Positions 28,010 through 36,904 of a stretch of DNA of 62,151 nucleotides are shown piece after piece. Source of the stretch: Eubacterium sp. An11 (GTDB lineage Bacteria; Bacillota; Clostridia; Lachnospirales; Lachnospiraceae); assembly GCF_002161065.1 (NCBI RefSeq), contig NZ_NFLV01000019.1:1-62151 (forward strand). The letters run 5' to 3'. The notes below the pieces were generated by a model. The model was not told where the DNA came from. It made no database searches and was given only the letters and a program-made list of their open reading frames with translations. A program made the position numbers and the translations under genes. Position 1 is the stretch's first letter. Every line of letters begins with the position of its first letter.

Positions 28010-28663
28010 TCATTCTATCGTCGTTTCCCGTTTTTTCTTCACACCGGATGTTTTCTGACCCGATGCGATCTTTTTCCGGTTTTCCTCCAGTGATTCCTTG
28101 ATTGATTTTTTATGTGGTTTTTCATATCCGTAATTCTCTGCTTCCTTTTCTGCCACTTTCAGATTGATATCATTCAAATCCACAGAGTATTGAATCTGCT
28201 CCATAGGAAGGATCTTTTTTTCCCTGAAAGAAAAATAGGACTGGTCATCTCCAAGAATCACATGGTCGATCACAGGAATTCCAGCCAGCATACAAAGCTG
28301 CTGCATTCTACCTGTAAGTGCAATATCATCCTTCGACGGTTTCAGGCTACCACTTGGATGGTTGTGGAACAAAAGGATAGAAGCGGCATTCGATAAGAAC
28401 GCCGCCTTTAATACTTCCCTCGGATGCACCAATGACTGGTTCAGTGTCCCCATACTGATGATGGTCATGTTAATGGGAACATTATCACTCCGAAGATGGA
28501 CCACTCCTACCACCTCCCGGTCGTAGTCTTTAAAGGTATCTCCCAATACCCGGATCGCATCTTCCGGTGTAGAGATCTCTTCCTCACACAGGATCGGGGC
28601 TTCTTTTACAAGCCGAACCGACACCTGGTCAATTCCGTATTTTCTTTTCACGTTCCGATGCAC
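28010..28663 (-). CDS. RadC-like JAB-domain protein
   Basis: A 217-residue protein of the RadC/JAB family. The metal-binding motif HNHPSGSLKPSKDD (HxH, then S and D) is at about residue 98, preceded by EVLKAAFLSNAASILLF. RadC-like proteins of mobile elements are common; the biochemical function is not settled. The C-terminal 60 residues are charged and helical. The frame starts with GTG at 28663 (a second GTG at 28651 has better spacing from GAGAGG) and overlaps the upstream small gene by 35 bases. It lies 11 bases before the giant methylase-helicase. Confidence 0.85.
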   Translation of the reverse strand: MHRNVKRKYGIDQVSVRLVKEAPILCEEEISTPEDAIRVLGDTFKDYDREVVGVVHLRSDNVPINMTIISMGTLNQSLVHPREVLKAAFLSNAASILLFHNHPSGSLKPSKDDIALTGRMQQLCMLAGIPVIDHVILGDDQSYFSFREKKILPMEQIQYSVDLNDINLKVAEKEAENYGYEKPHKKSIKESLEENRKKIASGQKTSGVKKKRETTIE

Positions 28664-28775
28664 CTCTCTTTATTGGGATTTGAAGAATGAACTCCTGGTC
28701 TTTTTGTGACTCCAGGCATTTTCGGAGATATCCGGATAACCTTTTTCTTTCTTCCTCTTTCATTTTGCTGCTCAT
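28629..28775 (-). CDS. Small basic protein, 48 residues
   Basis: A 48-codon frame beginning MSSKMKEEERKRLSGYLRKC, highly charged. Its ATG overlaps the stop of the upstream gene (ATGA), and its end overlaps the RadC-like gene by 35 bases, which are signs of translational coupling. The function is unknown. Confidence 0.6.
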   Translation of the reverse strand: MSSKMKEEERKRLSGYLRKCLESQKDQEFILQIPIKRGASEREKKIRN

Positions 28776-29089
28776 TCCCCTTCTCCCTCCACAACCTCTT
28801 CCATAACATCTGCAATACGTCCAAGTTCCGTTACAAGGGAAGGAAACTCATAACTGTTCCTGGCTTTTCCAATCTGATCCAATAAAAATTCCGGTACATT
28901 GTTGATTGCCTCCGCTATCAATGCTTTTACCTTTAAATCCTGAAGAGCCAGAAGTTCTTTGAGTCCAAATTCTTCACCCAAAACTTCCTTATACCTGATT
29001 AACTCGCCTTCAAGGCTATCCGGTTCTAACCGTCTTTCAAATTTTTCTCTTTTATCATCACCATATAAGCACCACTCTGACATATACAT
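28772..29089 (-). CDS. Conserved ICE protein of unknown function, 105 residues
   Basis: An acidic, helical 105-residue protein (starts MYMSEWCLYGDDKREKFERR; internal FGLKELLALQDLKVKALIAE). No catalytic motif or membrane segment is visible. AAGGAGGATG lies before the start; translation may begin at the second methionine, MSEWCLYG. It is coupled to the small basic protein downstream by an ATGA overlap. I do not recognise the family. Confidence 0.65.
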   Translation of the reverse strand: MYMSEWCLYGDDKREKFERRLEPDSLEGELIRYKEVLGEEFGLKELLALQDLKVKALIAEAINNVPEFLLDQIGKARNSYEFPSLVTELGRIADVMEEVVEGEGE

Positions 29090-29097
29090 CCTCCTTC

Positions 29098-29131
29098 ATA
29101 TAAGGGAACCTCCACAATGGAAGTCCCCTTA
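29098..29131. other. Hairpin before the 105-residue gene
   Basis: Arms ataaggg and cccttat with inner cctcc/ggaag pairing make an extended hairpin between the DUF5688 stop and the next ribosome-binding site. No U tract follows on the minus strand, so it may be an RNA processing or stability element rather than a terminator. Confidence 0.4.
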
Positions 29132-29149
29132 TAACTCTGCTTATTATTG

Positions 29150-30238
29150 TTACATTACCATAGCCGTATCTCTCGTTTTACCCTGTGGCTTTCCCAGAAC
29201 ATCCCCGGCTTTCATGTCTTCCTTCGCCTTTTCCAGCTTTCCATGAAGCCCGGTTTTCTCTGCAGGCTTTTCTGACGCAGCCGCTTTTTCTTTTTCCAGA
29301 CGTGCCTCCCGTTTCTCCGCATTTTCCATCACGGCTGTTCTGCCATCACAGAACTGCACTTTATCCGAAAGAATATCTTCCAGTGCTACTTCTGTTGCAT
29401 TGACTTCTTTTACCATGGCATTCAGGGCTTTCACATCGAAATCCCCATTATCCGGCAACAGAAGTGTTTCATGGATGGAGGAAGGCAGGATATAAAAATC
29501 GCCCTTCATAAACTCCCCGATCTGTTTTCGGATATCCTCATGCAGGATCAGGGATGCAGCATTCATTTTCGTTTCGTTCGTCAGGCAAAACATGGGCATG
29601 AAAAATTCCTCTGCCCTCCTGTCTCCGTTCAACAGATTCTGGGGTTTTTCTCCCATAATAGAGGACTCCATCAGATCATTTATTGAGTATAAAGCCGGCC
29701 CACGGTTCTTATCTGATGCCATCGCATCCTGCTGGAGAGTCTGGACATCAATCTTCCATGCTTCTAAAAGTGCTTTGGTCACGGAAACCGAAGCAATGCC
29801 GTCTTTATTTTCCGACAGATTGACCGTGTAATAAGCAGCGAAATCCCCATGCATAGTCACAGCCTTATCTTCCAGCCATTCTTTGTTTTTATCCGGGTCG
29901 CACATCCTGATCTGCAGTTTATCCCTGACATTCCCGTAATCCATCATGCCATTCACATCAACATTCAGATCTGTATCCATCTGTTCAATCCAGAGGTCTG
30001 CCACATCCCCTACACAGGCATCCGGATTTTTCCCATTCCGGTATTCCTGGTAAAAGGAATCCAGATATACATTCGGTGTAATATTGCTGTCTTTTGCGGG
30101 AATGACCACCGCCGTCAGTGTCAGTCCGTTTTTCTTTACCACTTCCTGCAGATGGATATTGGCATCCGCATATTTTTCCGGTAGATAGTCCTTCACATTG
30201 TCTTTTACATATTCAAAAAAATCTTTTCTGTTCATCAT
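29150..30238 (-). CDS. DUF5688-family protein
   Basis: A 362-residue protein recognised as the DUF5688 type found in Firmicute mobile elements. The N-terminus MNRKDFFEYVKDNVKDYLPE and the middle block LYSINDLMESSIMG are typical; the last 60 residues are a basic, alanine- and lysine-rich tail. No catalytic motif is apparent. The ATG at 30238 has AAGGGGG nine bases upstream and is preferred to the TTG at 30244. It directly follows a 46-codon gene. Its role in the element is unknown. Confidence 0.75.
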   Translation of the reverse strand: MMNRKDFFEYVKDNVKDYLPEKYADANIHLQEVVKKNGLTLTAVVIPAKDSNITPNVYLDSFYQEYRNGKNPDACVGDVADLWIEQMDTDLNVDVNGMMDYGNVRDKLQIRMCDPDKNKEWLEDKAVTMHGDFAAYYTVNLSENKDGIASVSVTKALLEAWKIDVQTLQQDAMASDKNRGPALYSINDLMESSIMGEKPQNLLNGDRRAEEFFMPMFCLTNETKMNAASLILHEDIRKQIGEFMKGDFYILPSSIHETLLLPDNGDFDVKALNAMVKEVNATEVALEDILSDKVQFCDGRTAVMENAEKREARLEKEKAAASEKPAEKTGLHGKLEKAKEDMKAGDVLGKPQGKTRDTAMVM

Positions 30239-30244
30239 ACACAA

Positions 30245-30385
30245 TTACCCCCTTCTGATCATGTGCTGGTTCATTCTCTTTTTGTTGACTGCCTGCTCTG
30301 CTTTTTTCTGGTATGCCATCATTCTCTTGAATGATCTCTCCTGCATTTCTCTCCCTGCCTGCACTGTGTTCATTGTTTTCTTCAT
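30245..30385 (-). CDS. Small basic protein, 46 residues
   Basis: A 46-codon frame starting MKKTMNTVQAGREMQERSFK and ending QHMIRRG, rich in lysine, arginine and methionine. GGACAGG precedes the ATG and its stop is 6 bases before the DUF5688 start, so the two are probably translated together. The function is unknown. Confidence 0.55.
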   Translation of the reverse strand: MKKTMNTVQAGREMQERSFKRMMAYQKKAEQAVNKKRMNQHMIRRG

Positions 30386-30421
30386 ATTCTTTACCTGTCC
30401 TTTCCTGATTTTTGCTATGAT

Positions 30422-30450
30422 AAAAGGGAGCCCTGAATTAAGGCTCCCTG
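30422..30450 (-). terminator. Terminator after SpaA surface protein gene; 27-bp repeat copy 2
   Basis: On the minus strand GGGAGCC and GGCTCCC pair around a short loop and are followed by TTTTAT. It lies 15 bases after the stop of the surface protein. The same bases (30424-30450) are copy 2 of the 27-base palindrome that also occurs inside two coding regions. Confidence 0.85.
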
Positions 30451-30464
30451 CTCATATAAGGTTC

Positions 30465-33400
30465 CTATTTTCTTTTTCTCTTTCTTCTGGCTGCCAGAAG
30501 TCCGGCAATGCCGCTTACAGATACTGCCAGCAGTACCACCGGAAGCCAGAGATTTGTCTCATCCCCGGTCTTCGGGTTACCGGCTGACGGTGTTCCCGGT
30601 GTGCCTTCCGTTGTCTGTGGAATTTCCGGCTTGTCATTTGTCAGGTCAAAGGTCACTTCCACAATCGGTGTACTGTCATCTTTGTAGGCAAATACCACCT
30701 CATGCTCAGTTTCATCCAGTGTGTATCCATCCATTGTCTTGGTTTCCACCAGATAATATTTCTTCTCACCGGCATATTTACCGTCTTTGTAATCAGCGAT
30801 CTCATAAAGGCTGCTCTCCGCATGACCTGCAGCATCCGTCTTTAAGGTCTCCAGTACCTTTCCTTTGCTGTCACGGAGTTCAAATTCCACGCCTTTTATC
30901 GGCTCTCCGGTTTCCTTATCTGTTTTATTCAGGATCACTTTCCCTTTTGCGGTATCCTCCTTCATAACAACAGTCTGGATCTCGCCGGTATCTTCCACTT
31001 CAAAGGAAACATCGGCTGTCAGGATAAATCCTTTCGGCGCCTGTTCCTCTCTGAGTGTGTATCTGCCAATCGGCAGCTTCTCCACATAATGCGGCTCCTC
31101 TGTGGAAGTCCAGCTTTCTACTACCTGGTCATTTTCATCCAGGATCGTCAGCTTCGCACCCGGAATCTCCTGGTCTCCGGTGATATCCGTTTTGCTGATC
31201 TGTACCTTTGTCACATCGTCCTTCATCTCATGCTTCTGGATCTCTGCAGTATTCTCGATAGTAAATTCGATGCTTTCTGCGGTTACATATCCATCTGCAG
31301 GTTTGGTTTCTGTCATGGTGTAGGTCTTGCCGACTACCAGTTCTTTGATTACATGGGCTTCTTCTGCAGATACCCATTCATCCACAACATTTCCGTCCTC
31401 ATCGGTCACTTTCAGGTGGGCACCCGGGAGTTCATCCCCTGTTGTCAAGTCGGATTTTGTCAGCTCCACGGTTGTTGCCTCATTTTCAAAGGTAAAATCA
31501 TAGCTTACCTCTGCTTGCTCCGCACCGGCGTATTCAAAGATGAAATCCTTTTCCTCATTGGTGGTCACAAAACCATCCGGGGCATACAGCTCTTTCACAT
31601 AATAGTTTCCGTCTACCGGCAGGTCTGCCGTAAAGGTGATCTGACCGTTTTCATCGGTAGCCTTAAGCTCAATGAGCGTATCTGCTTCCATCAGGACATC
31701 GCCGCCGGCATTTTTGATATCCTCCCTTGTAAACAATCCGAAGATACCGCCTGCCAGTACACGCTCCGCATCTTTTTCCTTTTTCAGTACGGTCACTTTG
31801 ACTTTCTGTCGGTTATTCTGCCATGCTTCATCATACGTTACCACCGGGGTATCCTGGTCACGGTAACTTAAATCCACAAACTTAGGCTCCCCATCCAGCA
31901 CATAACCATGGGCAGTTTCTGCCTCTTTCACATAGTATTTTCCAACCGGAAGGTCTCCAAGCTGTGCAATACCATTGGTATCTGTAGTAATGGTTCCCAC
32001 CAGTTCGTCTGCTTTGAAGTAATCCTCACTGACACCATCAGCCGCTTTGATATCTTCTGCAGCATAAACGTTGAAAGTAACTTCGGTAAGGCTTCCGGTG
32101 ATATACTCAAACAGATGCTCCACCGTGCCTTTTGCGTTATCCAAAAGCGTTACTTTATCCAGAAATTCACCTTTTTTGTTGATGATCAGAAGCCCGATCG
32201 GCACTTCATCCTTCATTTCAACCTTCTGGACATCACCGTTATCCTCAACTGTAAATGTGATATCCGTTGCTTTCAGGTAACCATACGGGGCAAATTCTTC
32301 CCGGAGTGTGTAAGTCTCACCTGCCACCAGACGTTTGATCACATGCGGGGCATTCTTAACAGAAGTCCATTCATCCACAACATTCCCATCCTTATCCAGC
32401 ACTTTCAGGCTTGCGCCATCCAGTTCTGTTCCAGTGGTAATGTCAGATTTTGTGATCTCCACTGTGGTCGGCTGGTTTTTCTTTACGGCATTCAAAACAA
32501 CTGTTTCCACATCCTGTCCCTGATAGGAAGCATCAAAGTTTAAGACTTCATTGGAGGAAACGTATCCTGCCGGGGCTTTCAGTTCTTTCACATAGTAGCT
32601 TCCAAGCGGAAGATCCAATGTACATCCCGCCTGTCCCTTCTCATCCGAAGTCATTTCCTGAAGGAGGGTGTCTGCCTCAACGATTACTTTGCCGTCTGCG
32701 GTGATATCTTCTTTGTTGTAGATACCAAATACGGCACCTGCCACAACAGCACCATTTTCCGCATCCTGTTTTTCAACCGTAACCGCTACCTTCTGTCTTT
32801 CATCACCCACCGTCACTTCCTGCTCTACCACTGGGGTATCCTGACCTTCATAGACAAAGACAACTTCTGCAGCCTCCGGATTTAACACAAAACCTTCCGG
32901 GGCTGTTTTTTCTACCACTCGGTAAGCACCAAGCGGAAGGTTTTCTGCCACTGCCATTCCATCCTCACCGGTTGTGATCGTAGTCACCAGTGTATCTTTT
33001 GCATAGACTACAATCCGGTTTCCATCTGCGTCTTTCTGGTAATCCGGGGAGTAAATATCCTCCGCCGCATACACCTCAAAGACGGCATCTTTCAGGAACT
33101 GCTCTTCGTAAATGAAATCCTTGTTAAATCCAGCAAGCATCTCACCTTTTTTGTAAACAGTCAGCTTTCCTTTGACCGGATGGTTTTCGTAATCTACTTC
33201 AATCACCACATCCCCGCTGACAGAATCCATCTGGTATGCAGTATTGGAATCCACTGCGATCTCCACATAATTCTGGTTTAAGGTATATCCATCCGGGGCT
33301 GTCACTTCCTCAATCCGGTAATGTCCGATGCTTAAATTGTTCGGAAGGATCAGGTAACCCTGACTGTCTGTGAAGTATGATTTGTGGGTAACAGTGATCG

Positions 33401-36400
33401 GGTAAGTCGTAACCTGTTCCACATATTTCTTATGGTCCAGGTCATAAATCTTAAATTCAGTACCTGCCACCAGCACCGGTCTCTTTGTTTCATCGTCTTT
33501 CTTCACGATCTTTAACTTTGCTTTAAATTCATCATCCAAAAGGATCCGCCAGATCTGCGGTTCATCCGGATGGTTTTCACTGATGGTAACAGTAAAGTCA
33601 TCCACCGGCTTATAATTGTGCGGTGTTGTTGTTTCTTTCACAAGGTAAGTACCATACGGAAGCGGGATGCTGCAGGCATATCCTTTGGCATCGGTAAACA
33701 TCTCTGTTTTTCCATCTGCGGTCAGCACTACCGGCTTGGCAGATGCAAAATCGTAGCTGCCGTCCGGATTGGTCTTTAAGCTGCTCTTTAAATAAGCAGT
33801 AAATCCGGCACCTTTTAACAGGTCTGCGTCTGTCTTTCCATTGTTCGCCGCTTTAATTACCTGGAACGGCTGTTTCATGACCTGTTCCGAAGATTCCGTA
33901 CTGCGCTCCACGGTCTTTACAAGGTCTCCCTCATAACTGCATTCCAGGTCATACTCACCCTCGTCGATCAGATATCCGGTCGGCGGTGTGATCTCTTTCA
34001 CATAGTATTTTCCAAGGTACAGATCTTCTACAGAAGCATCACCCTTTTTATCAACTGTCATGGTTGCCACCTGGCTTCCTGCTTTATAAAGGATGCCGGT
34101 TTTTCCATCCGGATGGATGATGTTTTCCCTTGCATACACTCCGTAAACAGCACCTTCAAAGGCTGCATCCCCCTGTGATTCCCTTCCGGTCTCCTTATCT
34201 TTCTTGACCAGATGGATCGTTGCATTAACACGTTCATTCTCAAACGTATGGGTAAATGAGACGGATGCCTGTTTATCGTTGGTGTATTGAAATCTGAAAG
34301 AGAATACATCCTCACTGTTTCGGAAGTAGTTTACAGGTGCCTGCAGCTCTTTCACATAATAGCTGTGGTTGATCGGCAGGTCTGTCTGATATACAGCGTT
34401 TCCATCATTTCCGGTTGTTGCTTTTTCAATCAGGGTATCTTTTCTTACCACAACATTCCCAGATACGTCAGCGATATCCTCCGCCGCATACAGCCCATAG
34501 ATTCCTCCGGACAGCGGGTTCTTTGTGGTATCGTCCTGTTTCAGCACAGATACGCTTGCTTTCTGGCGGTCATTGGCAAAGGTCACTTTTCCTACTGCCA
34601 CTTCCACGTTCTGCCCTGCATAGCTTAAAGTGACGGTTTTGGATTCCCCTTTGCACACATAATCTGCCGGGGCTTTCGTTTCTGTTACAACGTAAGTGCC
34701 AAGATGCAGGTTCTTAAGGGTTGCACTGCCATCCTCACCTGTGGTCAGCCCCTCTTTTACCAGGGCACCCTTCTGGAAAATAACTCTTCCATCTGCCGCT
34801 TTAATATCCGCTCCGGCATACACGTTATACACAGCGCCTTTCAATCTCTGTTTTGTGTACTGGAACACCACACCGGAATCTGTGACAGAAGCACCGGTCA
34901 GCACCTCACCTTCCTTATAAATGGTCAGGTCAGCAAACTGTTCCTTGTCAGTCACGTCCTTCTTTGTGGTTCCGCCGATAATCAGGTTGATCCCATAGGC
35001 TTTGGTATCTAGCACATATCCGTTCGGTACGGAAATCTCTTTCAGGTACACGGTATTCTGTGTCTTTTCAATCGTGATACTGGATGCACCATTGGCATCA
35101 GTCGCAGGCATCTTTGCGATCAGGTTTTTTCCTGCTTCATCACTGTAAATGCCATAGACCGCACCGGCTACCTTCGCATTGCTTCCGGCATCCTTTTTCA
35201 CGATCTCAATCTTTGCCATCTTGACCCATTCCACACTGAAATCCACATATTTTTCATCTGTGACACCTTCTCCAAATACCAGTGCCAGGTCCTGAGTGGA
35301 TGACCCTGTGGTGATCTTATAAGCGGAATAATCCTTGGTAATGCTTCCTTTCATGGTCACTGACCAGGAACCGCTGACATCCTCTGCCTGTGTCAGAGGT
35401 GCGGAAAGATAAAACTTTGTACCACCAGATACTTCTACGCTTGCACCTGCCGCACTGGTCTTTCCGGTTGAAACGTTGTGGAATTTCACGCCGGACGGAA
35501 GCTTCATCGTGATCGTCTGAAGCACATCTGCCTTAAAAGTGATCTCTTCCGTTCTCTGGGAATTGCCGTCAATATAGGCTTTTACCTTCGCATTGGAAAA
35601 TGACATTGCCACATCCGGGATCTCCGGCTGGCTCACACAGTAGTTATAGAGTTCCATGGCCAGTGACTTTCCGGTAGAGTTGGTGCCGGAAAAGGCATCA
35701 CTGCTTCCATTTGCATACGCAGCTGCCAGATGGGTAATGATAAAACGCTTTCCAGTAGAGAAATCCGGATGCTTTTCAGCGAAAAATCCCTCATCCCCGC
35801 TGGCTTTTGTACCGTAATAGCAGACTTTTGCTAAAGTCTTTCCGTCACTGAGCTTTGTGATCGTATAAGTTCCATCCCCCGGTCCCGGCTTGGACGGCTG
35901 TACGCAATAAGCAGTTGCAGTAACATCACCAAACTTTACAGTATAAGGTGCGGTCAGGTAAGAACCCAGACCATAATCTGCATAATAGTAATATGCCCCT
36001 CTGGTAACACTGACGGAAGTCGTGGATCTGGCACTTGCAAACAGTGCCTGTGCCTGAAACTGCACCGTCTCGCCTTCTTCCAGGCTCAGCATATCAATTC
36101 CCTGTTCTTCGCCCTGTTCCAGTACATCGGATACGGAAAGCCCAGTCTCCGGGTCAACGGTTTCCTGCTCTTCGCTCTCTTCCAGTGCTGCATCCAGTTC
36201 CTCTTCCGGAAGGACCTCGGAGCTTTCTACTGTTTCTGTTTCTGATTCAGCCTCTGTTACTGGTTCTGTAGCAGTTTCCGTTTCCACAGAAGTTTCCGTT
36301 TCTGCGGTCTCACTCTCTTCTGCAGATAACGTCTGCGAGTCTGCCTCCCCGTCATCTGCCGCTTCCTCTGTACCGCCGGAACCAGCTTCTTCACCGCCTC

Positions 36401-36839
36401 CTTCTGAAGCAGCCTGCACTTCTGTTTCCGCCTCTTTTACGATCAGGTTTCTGCTGATCTGGTACTTCGGATGTGCCTCATTGACCGGCTCCACATAGTA
36501 GACGGCTTTATAGCTGTCTGCATGATCTAAAGCAAAATTCTTCCCCTCTCCATTCTTAGCTTCCTCAAAAGTGACTTTCACTTTTTTGTCATCTTTGATC
36601 TCCAGCCCGGTAAAATCACAGGTGACATCAAATTCACTGCCAACAGTAATTTCATAATCTTTGGCTTTTACCTCCTCATCTTCGTCCAGCAGATCTTTGA
36701 CCTCCTCATAAAGGGGCGGCTTTTCTTCCGCTTTGGGTTCTGCCGCATAGGCTGTCATGGGCGATAACACTGTGGATAACAGTGTCATCCCTGCCAGAAA
36801 TCCGGATACGAGTTTCCTTAAATGTCCTGTTCTTCTCAT
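30465..36839 (-). CDS. Large LPXTG-like surface protein with thioester-type and about 14 SpaA/Cna-B domains
   Basis: A 2124-residue wall protein. Residues 1-33 are a signal peptide (LVSGFLAGMTLLSTVLSPMTAYA). An acidic Glu/Thr/Ser-rich stretch (about 150-260) leads to a thioester-type domain with the cysteine in TAYCVQPSKPG. About 14 SpaA/Cna-B repeats follow, each starting with an ExxK-like strand (for example VEITKSDITTGTEL) and ending with the E of YYVKEL or TLREE, suited to isopeptide bonds. The C-terminus has NPKTG, a hydrophobic span and RRKRKRK: a sorting signal fitting the sortase B at 15107-15871. It probably acts as an adhesin in mating contact or host binding. It stands alone between two terminators. 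Confidence 0.93.
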   Translation of the reverse strand: MRRTGHLRKLVSGFLAGMTLLSTVLSPMTAYAAEPKAEEKPPLYEEVKDLLDEDEEVKAKDYEITVGSEFDVTCDFTGLEIKDDKKVKVTFEEAKNGEGKNFALDHADSYKAVYYVEPVNEAHPKYQISRNLIVKEAETEVQAASEGGGEEAGSGGTEEAADDGEADSQTLSAEESETAETETSVETETATEPVTEAESETETVESSEVLPEEELDAALEESEEQETVDPETGLSVSDVLEQGEEQGIDMLSLEEGETVQFQAQALFASARSTTSVSVTRGAYYYYADYGLGSYLTAPYTVKFGDVTATAYCVQPSKPGPGDGTYTITKLSDGKTLAKVCYYGTKASGDEGFFAEKHPDFSTGKRFIITHLAAAYANGSSDAFSGTNSTGKSLAMELYNYCVSQPEIPDVAMSFSNAKVKAYIDGNSQRTEEITFKADVLQTITMKLPSGVKFHNVSTGKTSAAGASVEVSGGTKFYLSAPLTQAEDVSGSWSVTMKGSITKDYSAYKITTGSSTQDLALVFGEGVTDEKYVDFSVEWVKMAKIEIVKKDAGSNAKVAGAVYGIYSDEAGKNLIAKMPATDANGASSITIEKTQNTVYLKEISVPNGYVLDTKAYGINLIIGGTTKKDVTDKEQFADLTIYKEGEVLTGASVTDSGVVFQYTKQRLKGAVYNVYAGADIKAADGRVIFQKGALVKEGLTTGEDGSATLKNLHLGTYVVTETKAPADYVCKGESKTVTLSYAGQNVEVAVGKVTFANDRQKASVSVLKQDDTTKNPLSGGIYGLYAAEDIADVSGNVVVRKDTLIEKATTGNDGNAVYQTDLPINHSYYVKELQAPVNYFRNSEDVFSFRFQYTNDKQASVSFTHTFENERVNATIHLVKKDKETGRESQGDAAFEGAVYGVYARENIIHPDGKTGILYKAGSQVATMTVDKKGDASVEDLYLGKYYVKEITPPTGYLIDEGEYDLECSYEGDLVKTVERSTESSEQVMKQPFQVIKAANNGKTDADLLKGAGFTAYLKSSLKTNPDGSYDFASAKPVVLTADGKTEMFTDAKGYACSIPLPYGTYLVKETTTPHNYKPVDDFTVTISENHPDEPQIWRILLDDEFKAKLKIVKKDDETKRPVLVAGTEFKIYDLDHKKYVEQVTTYPITVTHKSYFTDSQGYLILPNNLSIGHYRIEEVTAPDGYTLNQNYVEIAVDSNTAYQMDSVSGDVVIEVDYENHPVKGKLTVYKKGEMLAGFNKDFIYEEQFLKDAVFEVYAAEDIYSPDYQKDADGNRIVVYAKDTLVTTITTGEDGMAVAENLPLGAYRVVEKTAPEGFVLNPEAAEVVFVYEGQDTPVVEQEVTVGDERQKVAVTVEKQDAENGAVVAGAVFGIYNKEDITADGKVIVEADTLLQEMTSDEKGQAGCTLDLPLGSYYVKELKAPAGYVSSNEVLNFDASYQGQDVETVVLNAVKKNQPTTVEITKSDITTGTELDGASLKVLDKDGNVVDEWTSVKNAPHVIKRLVAGETYTLREEFAPYGYLKATDITFTVEDNGDVQKVEMKDEVPIGLLIINKKGEFLDKVTLLDNAKGTVEHLFEYITGSLTEVTFNVYAAEDIKAADGVSEDYFKADELVGTITTDTNGIAQLGDLPVGKYYVKEAETAHGYVLDGEPKFVDLSYRDQDTPVVTYDEAWQNNRQKVKVTVLKKEKDAERVLAGGIFGLFTREDIKNAGGDVLMEADTLIELKATDENGQITFTADLPVDGNYYVKELYAPDGFVTTNEEKDFIFEYAGAEQAEVSYDFTFENEATTVELTKSDLTTGDELPGAHLKVTDEDGNVVDEWVSAEEAHVIKELVVGKTYTMTETKPADGYVTAESIEFTIENTAEIQKHEMKDDVTKVQISKTDITGDQEIPGAKLTILDENDQVVESWTSTEEPHYVEKLPIGRYTLREEQAPKGFILTADVSFEVEDTGEIQTVVMKEDTAKGKVILNKTDKETGEPIKGVEFELRDSKGKVLETLKTDAAGHAESSLYEIADYKDGKYAGEKKYYLVETKTMDGYTLDETEHEVVFAYKDDSTPIVEVTFDLTNDKPEIPQTTEGTPGTPSAGNPKTGDETNLWLPVVLLAVSVSGIAGLLAARRKRKRK

Positions 36840-36870
36840 AGATTATGTCCTCTCTTTCATTTTTTATATG

Positions 36871-36896
36871 AAAACAGACAGCCTTCTGGCTGCCTG
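36871..36896 (-). terminator. Terminator between topB and the surface protein gene
   Basis: On the minus strand CAGGCAGCC and GGCTGTCTG pair (one wobble) around AGAA and are followed by TTTT. It separates the topoisomerase stop (36905) from the surface protein start (36839). Confidence 0.75.
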
Positions 36897-36904
36897 GTTC
36901 CTAA

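Noticed and set aside
30554-34628. Long plus-strand frames opposite the SpaA-domain surface gene
   Set aside because: They are antisense to a clear 2124-codon gene with signal peptide and sorting signal, follow its codon periodicity, and resemble no family.
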